Origin: Streptomyces sp. MUM 178J
GTDB lineage: Bacteria; Actinomycetota; Actinomycetes; Streptomycetales; Streptomycetaceae
Reading direction: 5' to 3'
NCBI RefSeq assembly: GCF_022414575.1
Contig: NZ_JADWYQ010000005.1
Coordinates: 148,009-212,008, forward strand
DNA: 64,000 nt
In this document: piece after piece, positions 49,960 through 58,990 of the stretch
Layout of the letters: every line of letters begins with the position of its first letter
Numbering within the stretch: the first letter of the stretch is position 1
Position numbers and translations under genes: made by a program
The notes under the pieces: generated by a model
Databases searched by the model: none
What the model was told of the DNA's origin: nothing
The model's input: only the letters and a program-made list of their open reading frames with translations

Positions 49960-50960
49960 AGAACTCGCTCCCCCATAAGACCGGCCGCACCCTTGGCGAG
50001 CATCTCGGACGCGAGCTCGCGGCCAAGCGCGACGGCGTCGCCGTGCGACGTGGGTACGGGACCGGTGGTGGACAGCTGCACCAGCGTCGCGCCGTCGGTC
50101 GTGCCGACAACGCCGCGCAGGCGCATTTCGTTGACAACTGGGCCGTCGCCCGACAGATCGGCCAGCGCGCCCACAGGTGCGCTGCATCCGGCCTCCAGGG
50201 CGGCGAGCAGGGCGCGCTCGGCGGTCACGGCGGCCCGGGTGTACGGGTCGTCGAGCTCGGCGAGCGCGGCGACGAGGTCTGCGTTCGACGCAGGGCACTC
50301 GATCGCCAGGGCCCCCTGGCCGGGGGCGGGCAGCACGAAGTCGACCGAGAGGAAGTCGGTCACCTCGTCGATCCTGCCGATGCGGCTGAGGCCGGCCGCG
50401 GCGAGCACCACGGCGTCCAGCTCTCCGCTGCGTACATATCCGATGCGCGTGTCGACGTTGCCGCGGATCGGCACCGTCTCGATCTGCAGCCCATGGCTGC
50501 GCGCATAGGCGTTGAGCTGCGCCATCCGGCGCGGCGACCCGGTGCCGACGCGCGCGCCGCGCGGCAGCCGGTCCAGGGTCAGGCCGTCGCGGGCCACCAG
50601 CGCGTCCCGGGGGTCCTCGCGCGGCGGCACTGCGGCCAGGGCAAGCTCCTCGGGCTGGGTGGTCGGCAGGTCCTTCAGGGAGTGGACGGCGAAGTCGACC
50701 TCTCCCGCGAGCAGCGCGTCGCGCAGCGCGGTGACGAAGACTCCGGTGCCGCCGATCTGCGCGAGGTGCTCACGCGAGGTGTCGCCGTATGTGGTGATCT
50801 CCACCAGCTCGACGGCGCGTCCGGTCAGTTCGCGCACGGCCCGGGCTATCTGCCCGGACTGGGCCATGGCGAGCTTGCTCCGCCTGGTCCCGAGCCGCAG
50901 CGGCCTCTCCTGGACGGCATGCTCCGCGACGCCGGCAGCCCTCTCGGTCCTCTCGGTCAT
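49956..50960 (-). CDS. hemC: Porphobilinogen deaminase (hydroxymethylbilane synthase)
   Basis: A 334-residue enzyme polymerising four porphobilinogen units. The dipyrromethane cofactor Cys is in LEAGCSAPVGA (Cys259). Substrate-binding motifs are LGTRRSKLAMAQS, VDFAVHSLKDLPTTQ, GTGSPRRMAQL and LPAPGQGALAIE. Start ATG 50960 overlaps the hemA stop, and its own stop overlaps hemD, making a tight translationally coupled series. Confidence 0.96.
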   Translation of the reverse strand: MTERTERAAGVAEHAVQERPLRLGTRRSKLAMAQSGQIARAVRELTGRAVELVEITTYGDTSREHLAQIGGTGVFVTALRDALLAGEVDFAVHSLKDLPTTQPEELALAAVPPREDPRDALVARDGLTLDRLPRGARVGTGSPRRMAQLNAYARSHGLQIETVPIRGNVDTRIGYVRSGELDAVVLAAAGLSRIGRIDEVTDFLSVDFVLPAPGQGALAIECPASNADLVAALAELDDPYTRAAVTAERALLAALEAGCSAPVGALADLSGDGPVVNEMRLRGVVGTTDGATLVQLSTTGPVPTSHGDAVALGRELASEMLAKGAAGLMGERVL

Positions 50961-52312
50961 ACTCGCCCTCGGTTCTTGACGTCGGCGTCATTCAGATCGG
51001 CCCGGCTGACGGAGGCGACCGTCTCCGGGTCGAGGTCGAAGAGTGTGCGCAACGCATCCGCGTACCCCGCGCCGCCCGGTTCACTCGCGAGCTGCTTGAT
51101 GCGCACGGTGGGCGCGTGGAGGAGCTTGTCGACGACGCGGCGCACGGTCTGCGCGATCTCGGCGCGCTGCTTGTCGTCCAGCCCGGGCAGCCGGCCCTCC
51201 AGCCGGGCCACCTCGCCGGCGACCACGTCGGCGGCCATGGTGCGCAAGGCGACCACGGTCGGGGTGATGTGCGCGGCGCGCTGGGCGGCGCCAAAGGCCG
51301 CGACCTCGTCGGAGACGATACGGCGCACCTGGTCCACGTCTGCGGCCATGGGTGCGTCGGCGGACGCCTCGGCGAGGGACTCGATGTCGACGAGGCGCAC
51401 CCCGCCGAGCCGGTGCGCGGCGGCGTCGATGTCACGGGGCATGGCCAGGTCGAGCAGCGCCAGCTCGGACGACCGGGCCTCGGCGGCCGTCGCGATGACG
51501 TCCGCGCCCAGCACGAGGCCCGTGGAGCCGGTGCAGGAGACGACGACGTCGGCACAGGCCAGCTCGGCGCCGGCCGCCGTCATCTCGACGGTGCTCGCGT
51601 CCACGCCCGCGCCTCCCGGCTCGCGCAGGATCTCCACGAGCCGCTCGGCCCGGCTCGGCGTCCGGTTGGCCACGACGATCTCGGCGACCCCGGCGCGGGC
51701 GAGCGTGGCGGCGGCGAGCGACGACATGGAGCCCGCGCCGATGACGAGCGCCCGCTTGCCCTTGGCCCAGGCCTCCACGGGCGTGCCCGCGGCGAGCTGC
51801 TCAAGGCCGAAGGTGACGAGCGACTGCCCGGCCCGGTCGATGCCGGTCTCGCTGTGGGCGCGCTTGCCGACCCGCAGCGCCTGCTGGAAGAGGTCGTTCA
51901 GCAGCCGTCCCGCGGTGTGCAGCTCCTGGCCGACAGCGAGGGCGTCCTTGATCTGGCCGAGGACCTGGCCCTCGCCGACGACCATCGAGTCGAGCCCGCA
52001 GGCCACCGAGAACAGATGGTGGACGGCCCGGTCCTCGTAGTGCACATAGAGATACGGGGTGAGCTCCTCCAGCCCGACGCCGCTGTGCCGGGCGAGCAGG
52101 GTGGACAGCTCGGCGACGCCCGCGTGGAACTTGTCCACGTCCGCGTACAGCTCGATCCGGTTGCAGGTGGCCAGGACGGCAGCCTCGACCGCGGGCTCCG
52201 CGGCCAGGGTGTCCTGGAGGAGCTTGGTCTGCGCGTCGGCAGCGAGGGAGGCCCGCTCCAGCACACTCACCGGTGCGCTGCGGTGGCTCAGCCCGACGAC
52301 CAGGAGACTCAT
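50957..52312 (-). CDS. hemA: Glutamyl-tRNA reductase
   Basis: A 451-residue enzyme making glutamate-1-semialdehyde, the substrate of HemL. The catalytic Cys is in VLATCNRIELYADV (Cys50). NADPH binding is seen at KRALVIGAGSMSSLAAATLA, and the dimerisation helices occupy residues 330-430. Its start overlaps the rex stop by four bases (ATGA), so it is read with the redox regulator. Confidence 0.96.
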   Translation of the reverse strand: MSLLVVGLSHRSAPVSVLERASLAADAQTKLLQDTLAAEPAVEAAVLATCNRIELYADVDKFHAGVAELSTLLARHSGVGLEELTPYLYVHYEDRAVHHLFSVACGLDSMVVGEGQVLGQIKDALAVGQELHTAGRLLNDLFQQALRVGKRAHSETGIDRAGQSLVTFGLEQLAAGTPVEAWAKGKRALVIGAGSMSSLAAATLARAGVAEIVVANRTPSRAERLVEILREPGGAGVDASTVEMTAAGAELACADVVVSCTGSTGLVLGADVIATAAEARSSELALLDLAMPRDIDAAAHRLGGVRLVDIESLAEASADAPMAADVDQVRRIVSDEVAAFGAAQRAAHITPTVVALRTMAADVVAGEVARLEGRLPGLDDKQRAEIAQTVRRVVDKLLHAPTVRIKQLASEPGGAGYADALRTLFDLDPETVASVSRADLNDADVKNRGRV

Positions 52313-53112
52313 GCCGGCATCACGGCGGGCATGTCCCCGTCAGGTCCCTTTCGGCCGGCGGCCGCGTCCGGCCCGGCGTTCTCCGTCTGCGCGGTCGCGG
52401 CAGGCGTCGCGGCGGCGGGCGCGGGCGCGCCCGCGGCGGCCTCGGACTCCTCGCCGGCCTTCCGCTGCTCGTGGAAGGCGAGGATCTGCAGCTCGATCGA
52501 CAGGTCGACCTTGCGCACATCGACGCCGTCCGGCACGGACAGCACGGTGGGAGCGAAGTTCAGGATGGAGGTGACTCCGGCGGCGACGAGCCGGTCGCAC
52601 ACCTGCTGGGCGGCGCCGGCGGGGGTGGCGATCACGCCGATCGACACGCCGTTGTCGTTGATGATCTTCTCAAGCTCGTCCGTGTGCTGCACCGGAATCC
52701 CGGCGACCGGCTTTCCGGCCATCGTCGGGTCGGCGTCGATCAGGGCCGCGACACGGAAGCCGCGGGAGGCGAACCCGCCGTAGTTGGCGAGGGCGGCGCC
52801 GAGGTTGCCGATGCCGACGATGACGACCGGCCAGTCCTGGGTCAGCCCCAGCTCACGGGAGATCTGGTAGACGAGGTACTCGACGTCGTAGCCCACCCCG
52901 CGGGTCCCGTACGAGCCGAGGTAGGAGAAGTCCTTGCGCAGCTTGGCGGAGTTGACCCCGGCGGCGGCCGCGAGCTCCTCGGACGAGACCGTCGGCACGG
53001 ACCGTTCGGACAGCGCGGTCAGGGCGCGCAGATACAGCGGAAGCCGGGCGACGGTGGCCTCGGGGATTCCTCGGCTGCGAGTCGCCGGTCGGTGATTTCG
53101 GCCAGTTGCCAC
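52309..53112 (-). CDS. rex: Redox-sensing transcriptional repressor Rex
   Basis: A 267-residue NADH/NAD+-sensing repressor. The winged helix occupies residues about 18-80 (RLPLYLRALTALSERSVPTV, then VNSAKLRKDFSYLGSYGTRG). The Rossmann domain begins VVIVGIGNLGAALANYGGFA and ends with the domain-swapped helix VRKVDLSIELQILAFHEQRK. The last 40 residues are an Ala/Pro-rich tail. GTG 53112 has AGGAG a few bases upstream. Heading the hemACD operon, it couples haem synthesis to redox state; a Rex operator lies upstream. Confidence 0.96.
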   Translation of the reverse strand: MATGRNHRPATRSRGIPEATVARLPLYLRALTALSERSVPTVSSEELAAAAGVNSAKLRKDFSYLGSYGTRGVGYDVEYLVYQISRELGLTQDWPVVIVGIGNLGAALANYGGFASRGFRVAALIDADPTMAGKPVAGIPVQHTDELEKIINDNGVSIGVIATPAGAAQQVCDRLVAAGVTSILNFAPTVLSVPDGVDVRKVDLSIELQILAFHEQRKAGEESEAAAGAPAPAAATPAATAQTENAGPDAAAGRKGPDGDMPAVMPA

Positions 53113-53177
53113 GGTGCTCCTGCGGGATGAGCGAGGCTGCAGGCGGCCGTGTCTCCCAAGACCGCCCCGTCGAATGC

Positions 53178-53206
53178 AGGCTATGTCTTTGTGAACGCGT
53201 GCACAA
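53178..53206 (-). promoter_or_regulatory. rex promoter with Rex operator (ROP)
   Basis: TTGTGAACGCGTGCACAA (53189-53206) differs by one base from the known ROP consensus TTGTGAANNNNTTCACAA. On the minus strand it overlaps a -35-like TTGTGC (53201-53206), 17 bases from a TAGCCT -10 (53178-53183). Bound Rex would therefore block its own promoter. A second palindrome, GTGACC-GG-GGTCAC, lies upstream at 53234-53247. The rest of 53247-53550 shows no gene. Confidence 0.88.
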
Positions 53207-53550
53207 AGATGGTGTCCGCTTTGTCCGAGCAAAGTGACCGGGGTCACGCGATTCGATCGCCCGTTCCTGGAACCGCGAGCCGCGCCGACCCGTTGACCAC
53301 GCAATGCGGGCACAGCCGTACACACTCCTCACGATGACACCCCCGGACTTCCCACTCTGCCCTGCGCCTATCGCATTCCGATAGAGCCGCGGAGCGAGCC
53401 CCGACCCACCAGGGAGACCCGGGCAAAACGCCCTCAAGGGTACCTGCCCCGCGGGGCTGGAAACGGACGCTCACGCTCCGCACACGCCTCGGATCCATGC
53501 GCGCCCGGCCCGTACGCGCCCGACCCCTGAGAGCCCGGACCATACGCGCC

Positions 53551-53826
53551 TCAAGCCACCAGCGCCCGGCGCAGCCGGCCCGCGTCCACGCGCCAGAAGG
53601 TGTGCTGCTCGCCGTCGACCAGGACAACCGGAATCTGCTCCCAGTAGGCGCGGTGCAGCGCCTCGTCCTGAGTGATGTCCTTCTCCTCCCAAGCCGCACC
53701 CGTCTCACCGCACACCTCCTCAATCACAGCCCGCGCATCGTCACAGAGGTGACACCCCGGCTTCCCGATCAGGGTGACCAGCCGCTCCCCGGCCTTCTTC
53801 TTCGTACGCCGCAGCACAGGACTCAT
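53551..53826 (-). CDS. Glutaredoxin family protein
   Basis: A 91-residue thioredoxin-fold protein with the active site KPGCHLCDDARAVIEEVCGE, a C-x-x-C typical of the actinobacterial glutaredoxin/DUF836 group. The cis-Pro region reads EQIPVVLVDGEQ. It may be a mycothiol-linked thiol-disulfide reductase. ATG 53826 has GGAG about 9 bases upstream. It lies between rex and the HAD phosphatase gene. Confidence 0.88.
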   Translation of the reverse strand: MSPVLRRTKKKAGERLVTLIGKPGCHLCDDARAVIEEVCGETGAAWEEKDITQDEALHRAYWEQIPVVLVDGEQHTFWRVDAGRLRRALVA

Positions 53827-53975
53827 ACGCCCATTCTCCGCCCGCGCGGACCAGGCACGGGAACCGCTGCCGGGTACGCACCGAATCACCCGTTTAACAG
53901 ACGCGCCTCGCAGAGTTCACGCCGCCGCATCCCCGCGACTCGGGAACTGCCGAACAGACTGGCTATGCTCGCCAC

Positions 53976-54929
53976 ATGGCCGCACTGGGATGGCTCACCC
54001 CCCGTAGGCGCTCCGCCACCGCACGGAGCGTCCTCGCAGGCGAGGCCGCGGCCGAGGCCGCGCGCAAGTCGTCGCGGGAGCTCGAGGAGCTCCAGGCCCT
54101 TCAGGCGCGCGAGGCCGAAGCGGAAGCCGCAGAGGAACCGGAGTTCCCCGTGGCCGGGGACGAGCGCGCCGCGGCCTTCTTCGACCTCGACAACACGGTG
54201 ATGCAGGGCGCCGCGCTCTTCCACTTCGGCCGGGGCCTGTACAAGCGCAAGTTCTTCCAGCGCCGCGAGCTGGCCCGCTTCGCCTGGCAGCAGACCTGGT
54301 TCCGGCTCGCCGGGGTCGAGGACCCGGAGCATATGCAGGACGCCCGCGACAGCGCGCTGTCCATCGTGAAGGGCCACCGCGTCTCCGAGCTGATGACGAT
54401 CGGCGAGGAGATCTACGACGAGTACATGGCCGACCGCATCTGGCCCGGCACCCGCGCCCTCGCCCAGGCCCACCTGGACGCAGGGCAGAAGGTGTGGCTC
54501 GTGACCGCGGCTCCCGTCGAGACGGCCACGATCATCGCCCGCCGCCTCGGGCTGACCGGAGCGCTCGGCACGGTCGCGGAGTCGGTCGACGGCGTCTACA
54601 CCGGCAAGCTGGTGGGCGAACCGCTGCACGGACCGGCGAAGGCCGAGGCCGTGCGGGCCCTGTCGGCCGCCGAGGGCCTGGACCTGTCACACTGTGCGGC
54701 CTACAGCGACTCGCACAACGACATCCCGATGCTGACGCTCGTCGGCCATCCGTACGCCATCAACCCGGATGCCAAGCTGCGCAAGTACGCGCGCGAGCGC
54801 GACTGGCGGCTGCGGGACTACCGCACCGGCCGCAAGGCGGCCAAGGTCGGCATCCCCGCGGCCGCGGGCGTCGGCGCGCTCGCGGGCGGCACTGCGGCCG
54901 CGGTTGCGCTGCACCGCCGCCGCCGCTGA
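53976..54929 (+). CDS. HAD-IB family hydrolase
   Basis: A 317-residue phosphatase of the SerB-like HAD-IB type. The nucleophile motif is AAFFDLDNTVMQGAALFHFG, motif II is VWLVTAAPVETATIIARRLG, and motifs III/IV read LHGPAKAEAVRAL and AYSDSHNDIPMLTLVGHPYA. The first 60 residues are a charged helical stretch and the last 25 include a possible membrane helix (AAAGVGALAGGTAAAVAL). ATG 53976 is six bases after TATGCT, so the mRNA is likely leaderless. Confidence 0.92.
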   Translation: MAALGWLTPRRRSATARSVLAGEAAAEAARKSSRELEELQALQAREAEAEAAEEPEFPVAGDERAAAFFDLDNTVMQGAALFHFGRGLYKRKFFQRRELARFAWQQTWFRLAGVEDPEHMQDARDSALSIVKGHRVSELMTIGEEIYDEYMADRIWPGTRALAQAHLDAGQKVWLVTAAPVETATIIARRLGLTGALGTVAESVDGVYTGKLVGEPLHGPAKAEAVRALSAAEGLDLSHCAAYSDSHNDIPMLTLVGHPYAINPDAKLRKYARERDWRLRDYRTGRKAAKVGIPAAAGVGALAGGTAAAVALHRRRR

Positions 54930-55395
54930 CGCTGACGCACCAGGCTCGGGCCCGGCCTCCCGACCGACGCCGCCCCGTCGGCGCGCCGCGCCGCATCCCG
55001 CCCGAAGAGGCCCGGCGAACCGCTTTCCGGGACCCGCACCCGTGTCCGGCCCCCGCGCCCCTGATCCCGTACGAAAGCGCACCCTGACACGCGGCCAATC
55101 TCGGAGCCTTACCCCCGTGCACCCCCGGCCAGTCCTCTTCTCTGCGCGCGGCCACAAGCGACCGCCCGATGAGACAGATCACGAAGTATTTCGATCAACA
55201 ACCGTTCACAATGCGCTACTTGATCCGCCGCGTAGGCGTAACAGAAGCGACGGAAACGATGATTTGAGCAACTGGGTGTAGCACTGCCTGTACGAAGCGT
55301 TATTCTCCTCAGACGCATGACGGACGTCACCTGTCCCCACGACGGGTGAACGATCCCTCACTGCACGTGATGGAAGCTCTGCCTCTGGGAGTCCC
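54930..55395. promoter_or_regulatory. Long AT-richer regulatory region upstream of bldN
   Basis: No gene is seen in these 466 bases. From about 55160 the DNA is clearly AT-richer than the genome. Known biology says bldN expression is under BldD and developmental control, but I could not pick out a convincing BldD site or -35/-10 pair by eye. Confidence 0.5.
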
Positions 55396-56199
55396 GTGTA
55401 CCCACACGTCGGGGTTGACGCCTCGGGCCTGGCTGCGCTGCGCGCGACGGTCCTCGACTGCCTGCGCGGCTTCGTCCCCACCGCGTACGCCGTCCCCGCA
55501 TTCGCCATGCCCCGCCTCGCCGCAAGCGGTGGCCCCGCCGCCCCCTGCTATGCCCTGGCCGACGGCCGCGCGACTGTGGGAAGACGCGGCCGGGGCGCAC
55601 TCGGCGGGGCCGGCACGTCCACCACAGCCCGCCGCCCCAGCGCCGACAGCGACAGCGCCCGCATGATGGAACTCGTCGAGCGGGCGCAGGCCGGCGAGGC
55701 CGATGCCTTCGGCCGCCTCTACGACCAGTACAGCGACACCGTCTACCGCTATATCTATTACCGCGTCGGCGGGAAGGCGACCGCCGAGGACCTCACCAGC
55801 GAGACGTTCCTGCGCGCCCTGCGCCGCATCTCCACCTTCACGTGGCAGGGCCGCGACTTCGGCGCCTGGCTGGTCACCATCGCCCGCAACCTGGTCGCGG
55901 ACCACTTCAAGTCCAGCCGCTTCCGCCTGGAGGTGACCACCGGCGAGATGCTCGACGCCAACGAGGTCGAGCGCAGCCCCGAGGACTCCGTCCTGGAGTC
56001 CCTCTCCAACGCCGCCCTGCTGGAGGCGGTCCGCAAGCTCAACCCGCAGCAGCAGGAGTGTGTGACTCTGCGATTCCTCCAGGGCCTCTCCGTCGCCGAG
56101 ACGGCCCGGGTCATGGGCAAGAACGAGGGCGCGATCAAAACCCTCCAGTACCGGGCCGTGCGCACCCTGGCCCGGCTGCTCCCCGACGACGCCCGCTGA
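55396..56199 (+). CDS. bldN: ECF sigma factor BldN (with pro-sequence)
   Basis: A 267-residue ECF sigma factor. Residues about 1-86 form the N-terminal extension known from BldN pro-proteins, starting VYPHVGVDASGLAALRATVL, which is cleaved in S. coelicolor. Sigma region 2 covers about 95-160 (AFGRLYDQYSDTVYRYIYYR, LTSETFLRALRRI) and region 4 about 205-260 (LNPQQQECVTLRFLQGLSVA, MGKNEGAIKTLQYRAVRTLA). It governs aerial mycelium formation, including chaplin and rodlin genes. GTG 55396 has GGGAG upstream. rsbN follows. Confidence 0.95.
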   Translation: MYPHVGVDASGLAALRATVLDCLRGFVPTAYAVPAFAMPRLAASGGPAAPCYALADGRATVGRRGRGALGGAGTSTTARRPSADSDSARMMELVERAQAGEADAFGRLYDQYSDTVYRYIYYRVGGKATAEDLTSETFLRALRRISTFTWQGRDFGAWLVTIARNLVADHFKSSRFRLEVTTGEMLDANEVERSPEDSVLESLSNAALLEAVRKLNPQQQECVTLRFLQGLSVAETARVMGKNEGAIKTLQYRAVRTLARLLPDDAR

Positions 56200-56481
56200 G
56201 CCGCCTCCGACCATCACATCGCCACCTATCCGTCCGCATGCGACCGATGTCCACCCTTCACTAACTCCTCAACTCACCGTCGGTGACGCCCCGATGACGC
56301 ACTGGTCCGATCATCTTTCGCGCGTAACCCAAGTGCCGCGCCGCTCGTTGTGCGGGATGCAGGCTCCCTGTGGTTACGCCCTGCCCGCGTCCACTCATTC
56401 ATTCGTGTGGATGTGTTCAAGGCGTGCAACCTTCCAGATCCCCTGGGGAGTCGATCGTCATGACGAGAGGAGGTGCCGCCA

Positions 56482-57720
56482 GTGATCGCGAACGTTTCGG
56501 CGCACCGGCGGGCGAACGCCTTCGCCCAGGCCTTGGAAGACCGGGCGGCCGAACAGCCCATGGGACCCGAGGCGCCGGACGCGGAGTCGGACGCCGCAGC
56601 CCCGGTGGGCCGGGCCGAACACGGACGGCTGCTGGCACTGGCGGCCAGCCTCGGCGAGCTGCCGAAGCCCGAGCTGGACCCCGACGTCAAAGTGGTGCAG
56701 CGGGCCCGGCTCGTGGCCGCCATGGAAGAGATGTTCGCCGCAGGCGGCGCTTCCGAGGGCCACACGGTCCCCGAGCAGCGCCAGTCGGGCCGCGGCGCCC
56801 ATCGGGCGCTCCGCAAGCTGCGGCCGCGCTCCCGCTGGGCCAAGGGCCTGGCGGCAGGCGGCCTCACGGTCGGCGTGGCCGCGGGAGCCTTCAGCGGAGT
56901 GGCCGCCGCCAGCTCCGACGCCCTCCCCGGCGACTCGCTGTACGGCCTCAAGCGCGGCATGGAGGACTTCAAGCTCGGCCTGGCGGACGACGACTCCGAC
57001 CGCGGCGAGCTCTACCTCAACCACGCCTCGACCCGCCTCGGCGAAGCCCGCCGGCTCATGGAGCGGGGGCGCGCCGGCGATATGGACCATGAATCGCTGA
57101 ACGAGGTCCGCCGGGCGCTCAACGGCATGCGCCACGACGCCTCGGAAGGGCATCGGCTGCTCTCCGCCGCCTATGCGCGGGACGGCTCGATCGGCCCCAT
57201 CGCCGCCCTCGACTCCTTCTCCCGCTCACACCGCGACACCTGGCTCGGTCTGCGCGAGCGGCTACCCGCGCAGCTCACCGACGTCGGCAATGAGGTCAGC
57301 TCGGTCTTCGACGCCATAGAGCAGGAGGTCGAGCCGCTGGAGTCGCTGCTGCCGCACGCCCCGGAGACGGAGAGCAGCGTGCAGAGCCGCCCCGGCTCCA
57401 CTCAGGACGCACCCGGCGTCGGCCACACCTCAACCGACGGCCGTACGTCCCCGGCCGCGCCGTCCTCCGGCCATGCGGAGTCCGTCGACGAGGGCGGACC
57501 CGACCCGTCGGGCTCGGGGTCCGGCTCCGCCTCACCCCAGGAGGAAGGCCTGCTCGGCGGCAACACCGGCGGTCTGCTCCCGCCGCCGAACACCTCGACC
57601 TCGGAAGGCCCGTCCGAGAGCGGATCGGAATCGCCGACGCCCGAAGCGGACGTCACGCTCCCGCCGCTGCTGCCGGGAATCCTCCCCGGTCTCGGCATCG
57701 AGGGCGAGAGCGAGCAGTAG
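56482..57720 (+). CDS. rsbN: Anti-sigma factor RsbN (DUF5667 domain)
   Basis: A 412-residue single-pass membrane protein. The cytoplasmic N-terminal 120 residues (ANVSAHRRANAFAQALEDRA) are the sigma-binding part in RsbN. A membrane helix lies near residues 130-150 (GLAAGGLTVGVAAGAFSGVA), followed by an extracytoplasmic DUF5667 helical domain (SLYGLKRGMEDFKLGLADDD) and a Ser/Pro/Gly-rich tail. It binds and inhibits BldN. GTG 56482 has AGGAGG 8 bases upstream; the earlier GTG 56473 overlaps it. The 280-base gap after bldN suggests its own, possibly BldN-dependent, promoter. Confidence 0.93.
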   Translation: MIANVSAHRRANAFAQALEDRAAEQPMGPEAPDAESDAAAPVGRAEHGRLLALAASLGELPKPELDPDVKVVQRARLVAAMEEMFAAGGASEGHTVPEQRQSGRGAHRALRKLRPRSRWAKGLAAGGLTVGVAAGAFSGVAAASSDALPGDSLYGLKRGMEDFKLGLADDDSDRGELYLNHASTRLGEARRLMERGRAGDMDHESLNEVRRALNGMRHDASEGHRLLSAAYARDGSIGPIAALDSFSRSHRDTWLGLRERLPAQLTDVGNEVSSVFDAIEQEVEPLESLLPHAPETESSVQSRPGSTQDAPGVGHTSTDGRTSPAAPSSGHAESVDEGGPDPSGSGSGSASPQEEGLLGGNTGGLLPPPNTSTSEGPSESGSESPTPEADVTLPPLLPGILPGLGIEGESEQ

Positions 57721-57734
57721 CAGCGAGCAGCGGC

Positions 57735-57771
57735 AAAAGGGTGGGCCTCCTCACGGGAAGCCCACCCTTTT
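57735..57771. terminator. Bidirectional terminator between rsbN and the acyltransferase gene
   Basis: AAAAGGGTGGGC (57735-57746) pairs with GCCCACCCTTTT (57760-57771) around a 13-base loop. The T-tract on both sides makes this a classical intrinsic terminator usable in both directions. Confidence 0.9.
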
Positions 57772-57856
57772 CACGGCCGTACACGCCTATACGCGCCCAT
57801 ATACGCCAGAAGAACGCATCGGAAGACATCGGAAGCCAGGAAGAACAGAGAAAGAC

Positions 57857-58975
57857 TCAGAAGAACACAGACCGGCGCTGTACGAGGAGCTTGTAAAGCG
57901 TGTGCTGGATCTGCTCCCGCACCTGATCGGTCAGGTTGAACATCAGCATCGGGTCCTCGGCCGCCTCCGGCGGATAGCCGTCCGTCTGGATCGGCTCCCC
58001 GAACTGAATGGTCCACTTCGTCGGCAGCGGCATCGCGCCCAGCGGCCCCAGCCAGGGAAACGTCGGCGTGATCGGGAAGTACGGGAAGCCCAGCAGCCGC
58101 GCCAGCGTCTTCGCATTGCCGATCATCGGATAGATCTCCTCCGCCCCGACAATCGAGCACGGCACGATGGGCGTTCCCGCCCGCAGCGCAGTCGAGACGA
58201 ACCCGCCACGCCCGAAGCGCTGCAGCTTGTAGCGCTCGCTGAACGGCTTCCCGATGCCCTTGAAGCCCTCCGGCATCACCCCGACGACCTCGCCCTGCCG
58301 CAGCAGCCGCTCGGCGTCCTCCGCGCACGCCAGGGTGTGCCCCGCCTTCCGGGCCAGCTCATTGACCACCGGCAGCACAAAGACGAGATCCGCTGCGAGG
58401 AGCCGCAGATGCCGCTGGGCCGGATGGCTGTCATGTACGGCGACCTGCATCATCAGCCCGTCCAGCGGAAGCGTGCCCGAGTGGTTCGCCACCACGAGCG
58501 CGCCGCCGTCCGACGGAATGTTCTCGATGCCCTTGACCTCCACCCGGAAGTACTTCTCGTACAGCGGGCGGAGCAGGGACATCAGCACCTGGTCGGTCAG
58601 CTCTTTGTCGTAGCCGAACTCATCGACCTCGTAGTCGCCCGTGAGCCGCCGGCGTAGGAACGCCAGGCCTCCGGCGATCCGCCGCTCCCAGCGATCGGGC
58701 CGCGCCTCCGCCTCCTGACCGTCGGCGGGGGCCGGCCCCTGCCCCGTCTCCGTCTCCGTCTCCGTCTCCGTCTCAGCGCCGTACGGCCTGCTCTGCTCGG
58801 TCCGGGGCCGCGCTGCCCCGGGCAGCGGGCTCACAGCGGCCTCACACACCGGCGCCACCCCCGCGGCCGTGTCGGGTGCGGCTGTTCTGCGACCGCTGGA
58901 CGGCTGATGGGGACGCCGCCGGGCGCCGCCGCGCGAACGGTCGTCGTCGAAGGGAATGACCTTGGCATCCGCCAT
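57857..58975 (-). CDS. Lysophospholipid acyltransferase family protein
   Basis: A 372-residue acyltransferase (PlsC/1-acyl-sn-glycerol-3-phosphate type). The core starts near residue 140. The acceptor motif is VVANHSGTLPLDGLMMQVAV, a variant of NHx4D, and the later motif is VVGVMPEGFKGIGKPFSERY (EGxR-like position), then GTPIVPCSIVGAEEIYP. The first 110 residues are disordered, with an ETETETETET run coded by GTCTCC repeats at about 58747-58776. It is predicted to act at the inner membrane in phospholipid or glycolipid synthesis and forms a likely operon with the epimerase-like gene to its right. Confidence 0.88.
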   Translation of the reverse strand: MADAKVIPFDDDRSRGGARRRPHQPSSGRRTAAPDTAAGVAPVCEAAVSPLPGAARPRTEQSRPYGAETETETETETGQGPAPADGQEAEARPDRWERRIAGGLAFLRRRLTGDYEVDEFGYDKELTDQVLMSLLRPLYEKYFRVEVKGIENIPSDGGALVVANHSGTLPLDGLMMQVAVHDSHPAQRHLRLLAADLVFVLPVVNELARKAGHTLACAEDAERLLRQGEVVGVMPEGFKGIGKPFSERYKLQRFGRGGFVSTALRAGTPIVPCSIVGAEEIYPMIGNAKTLARLLGFPYFPITPTFPWLGPLGAMPLPTKWTIQFGEPIQTDGYPPEAAEDPMLMFNLTDQVREQIQHTLYKLLVQRRSVFF

Positions 58976-58990
58976 CGTTGGCTGCGCTCC

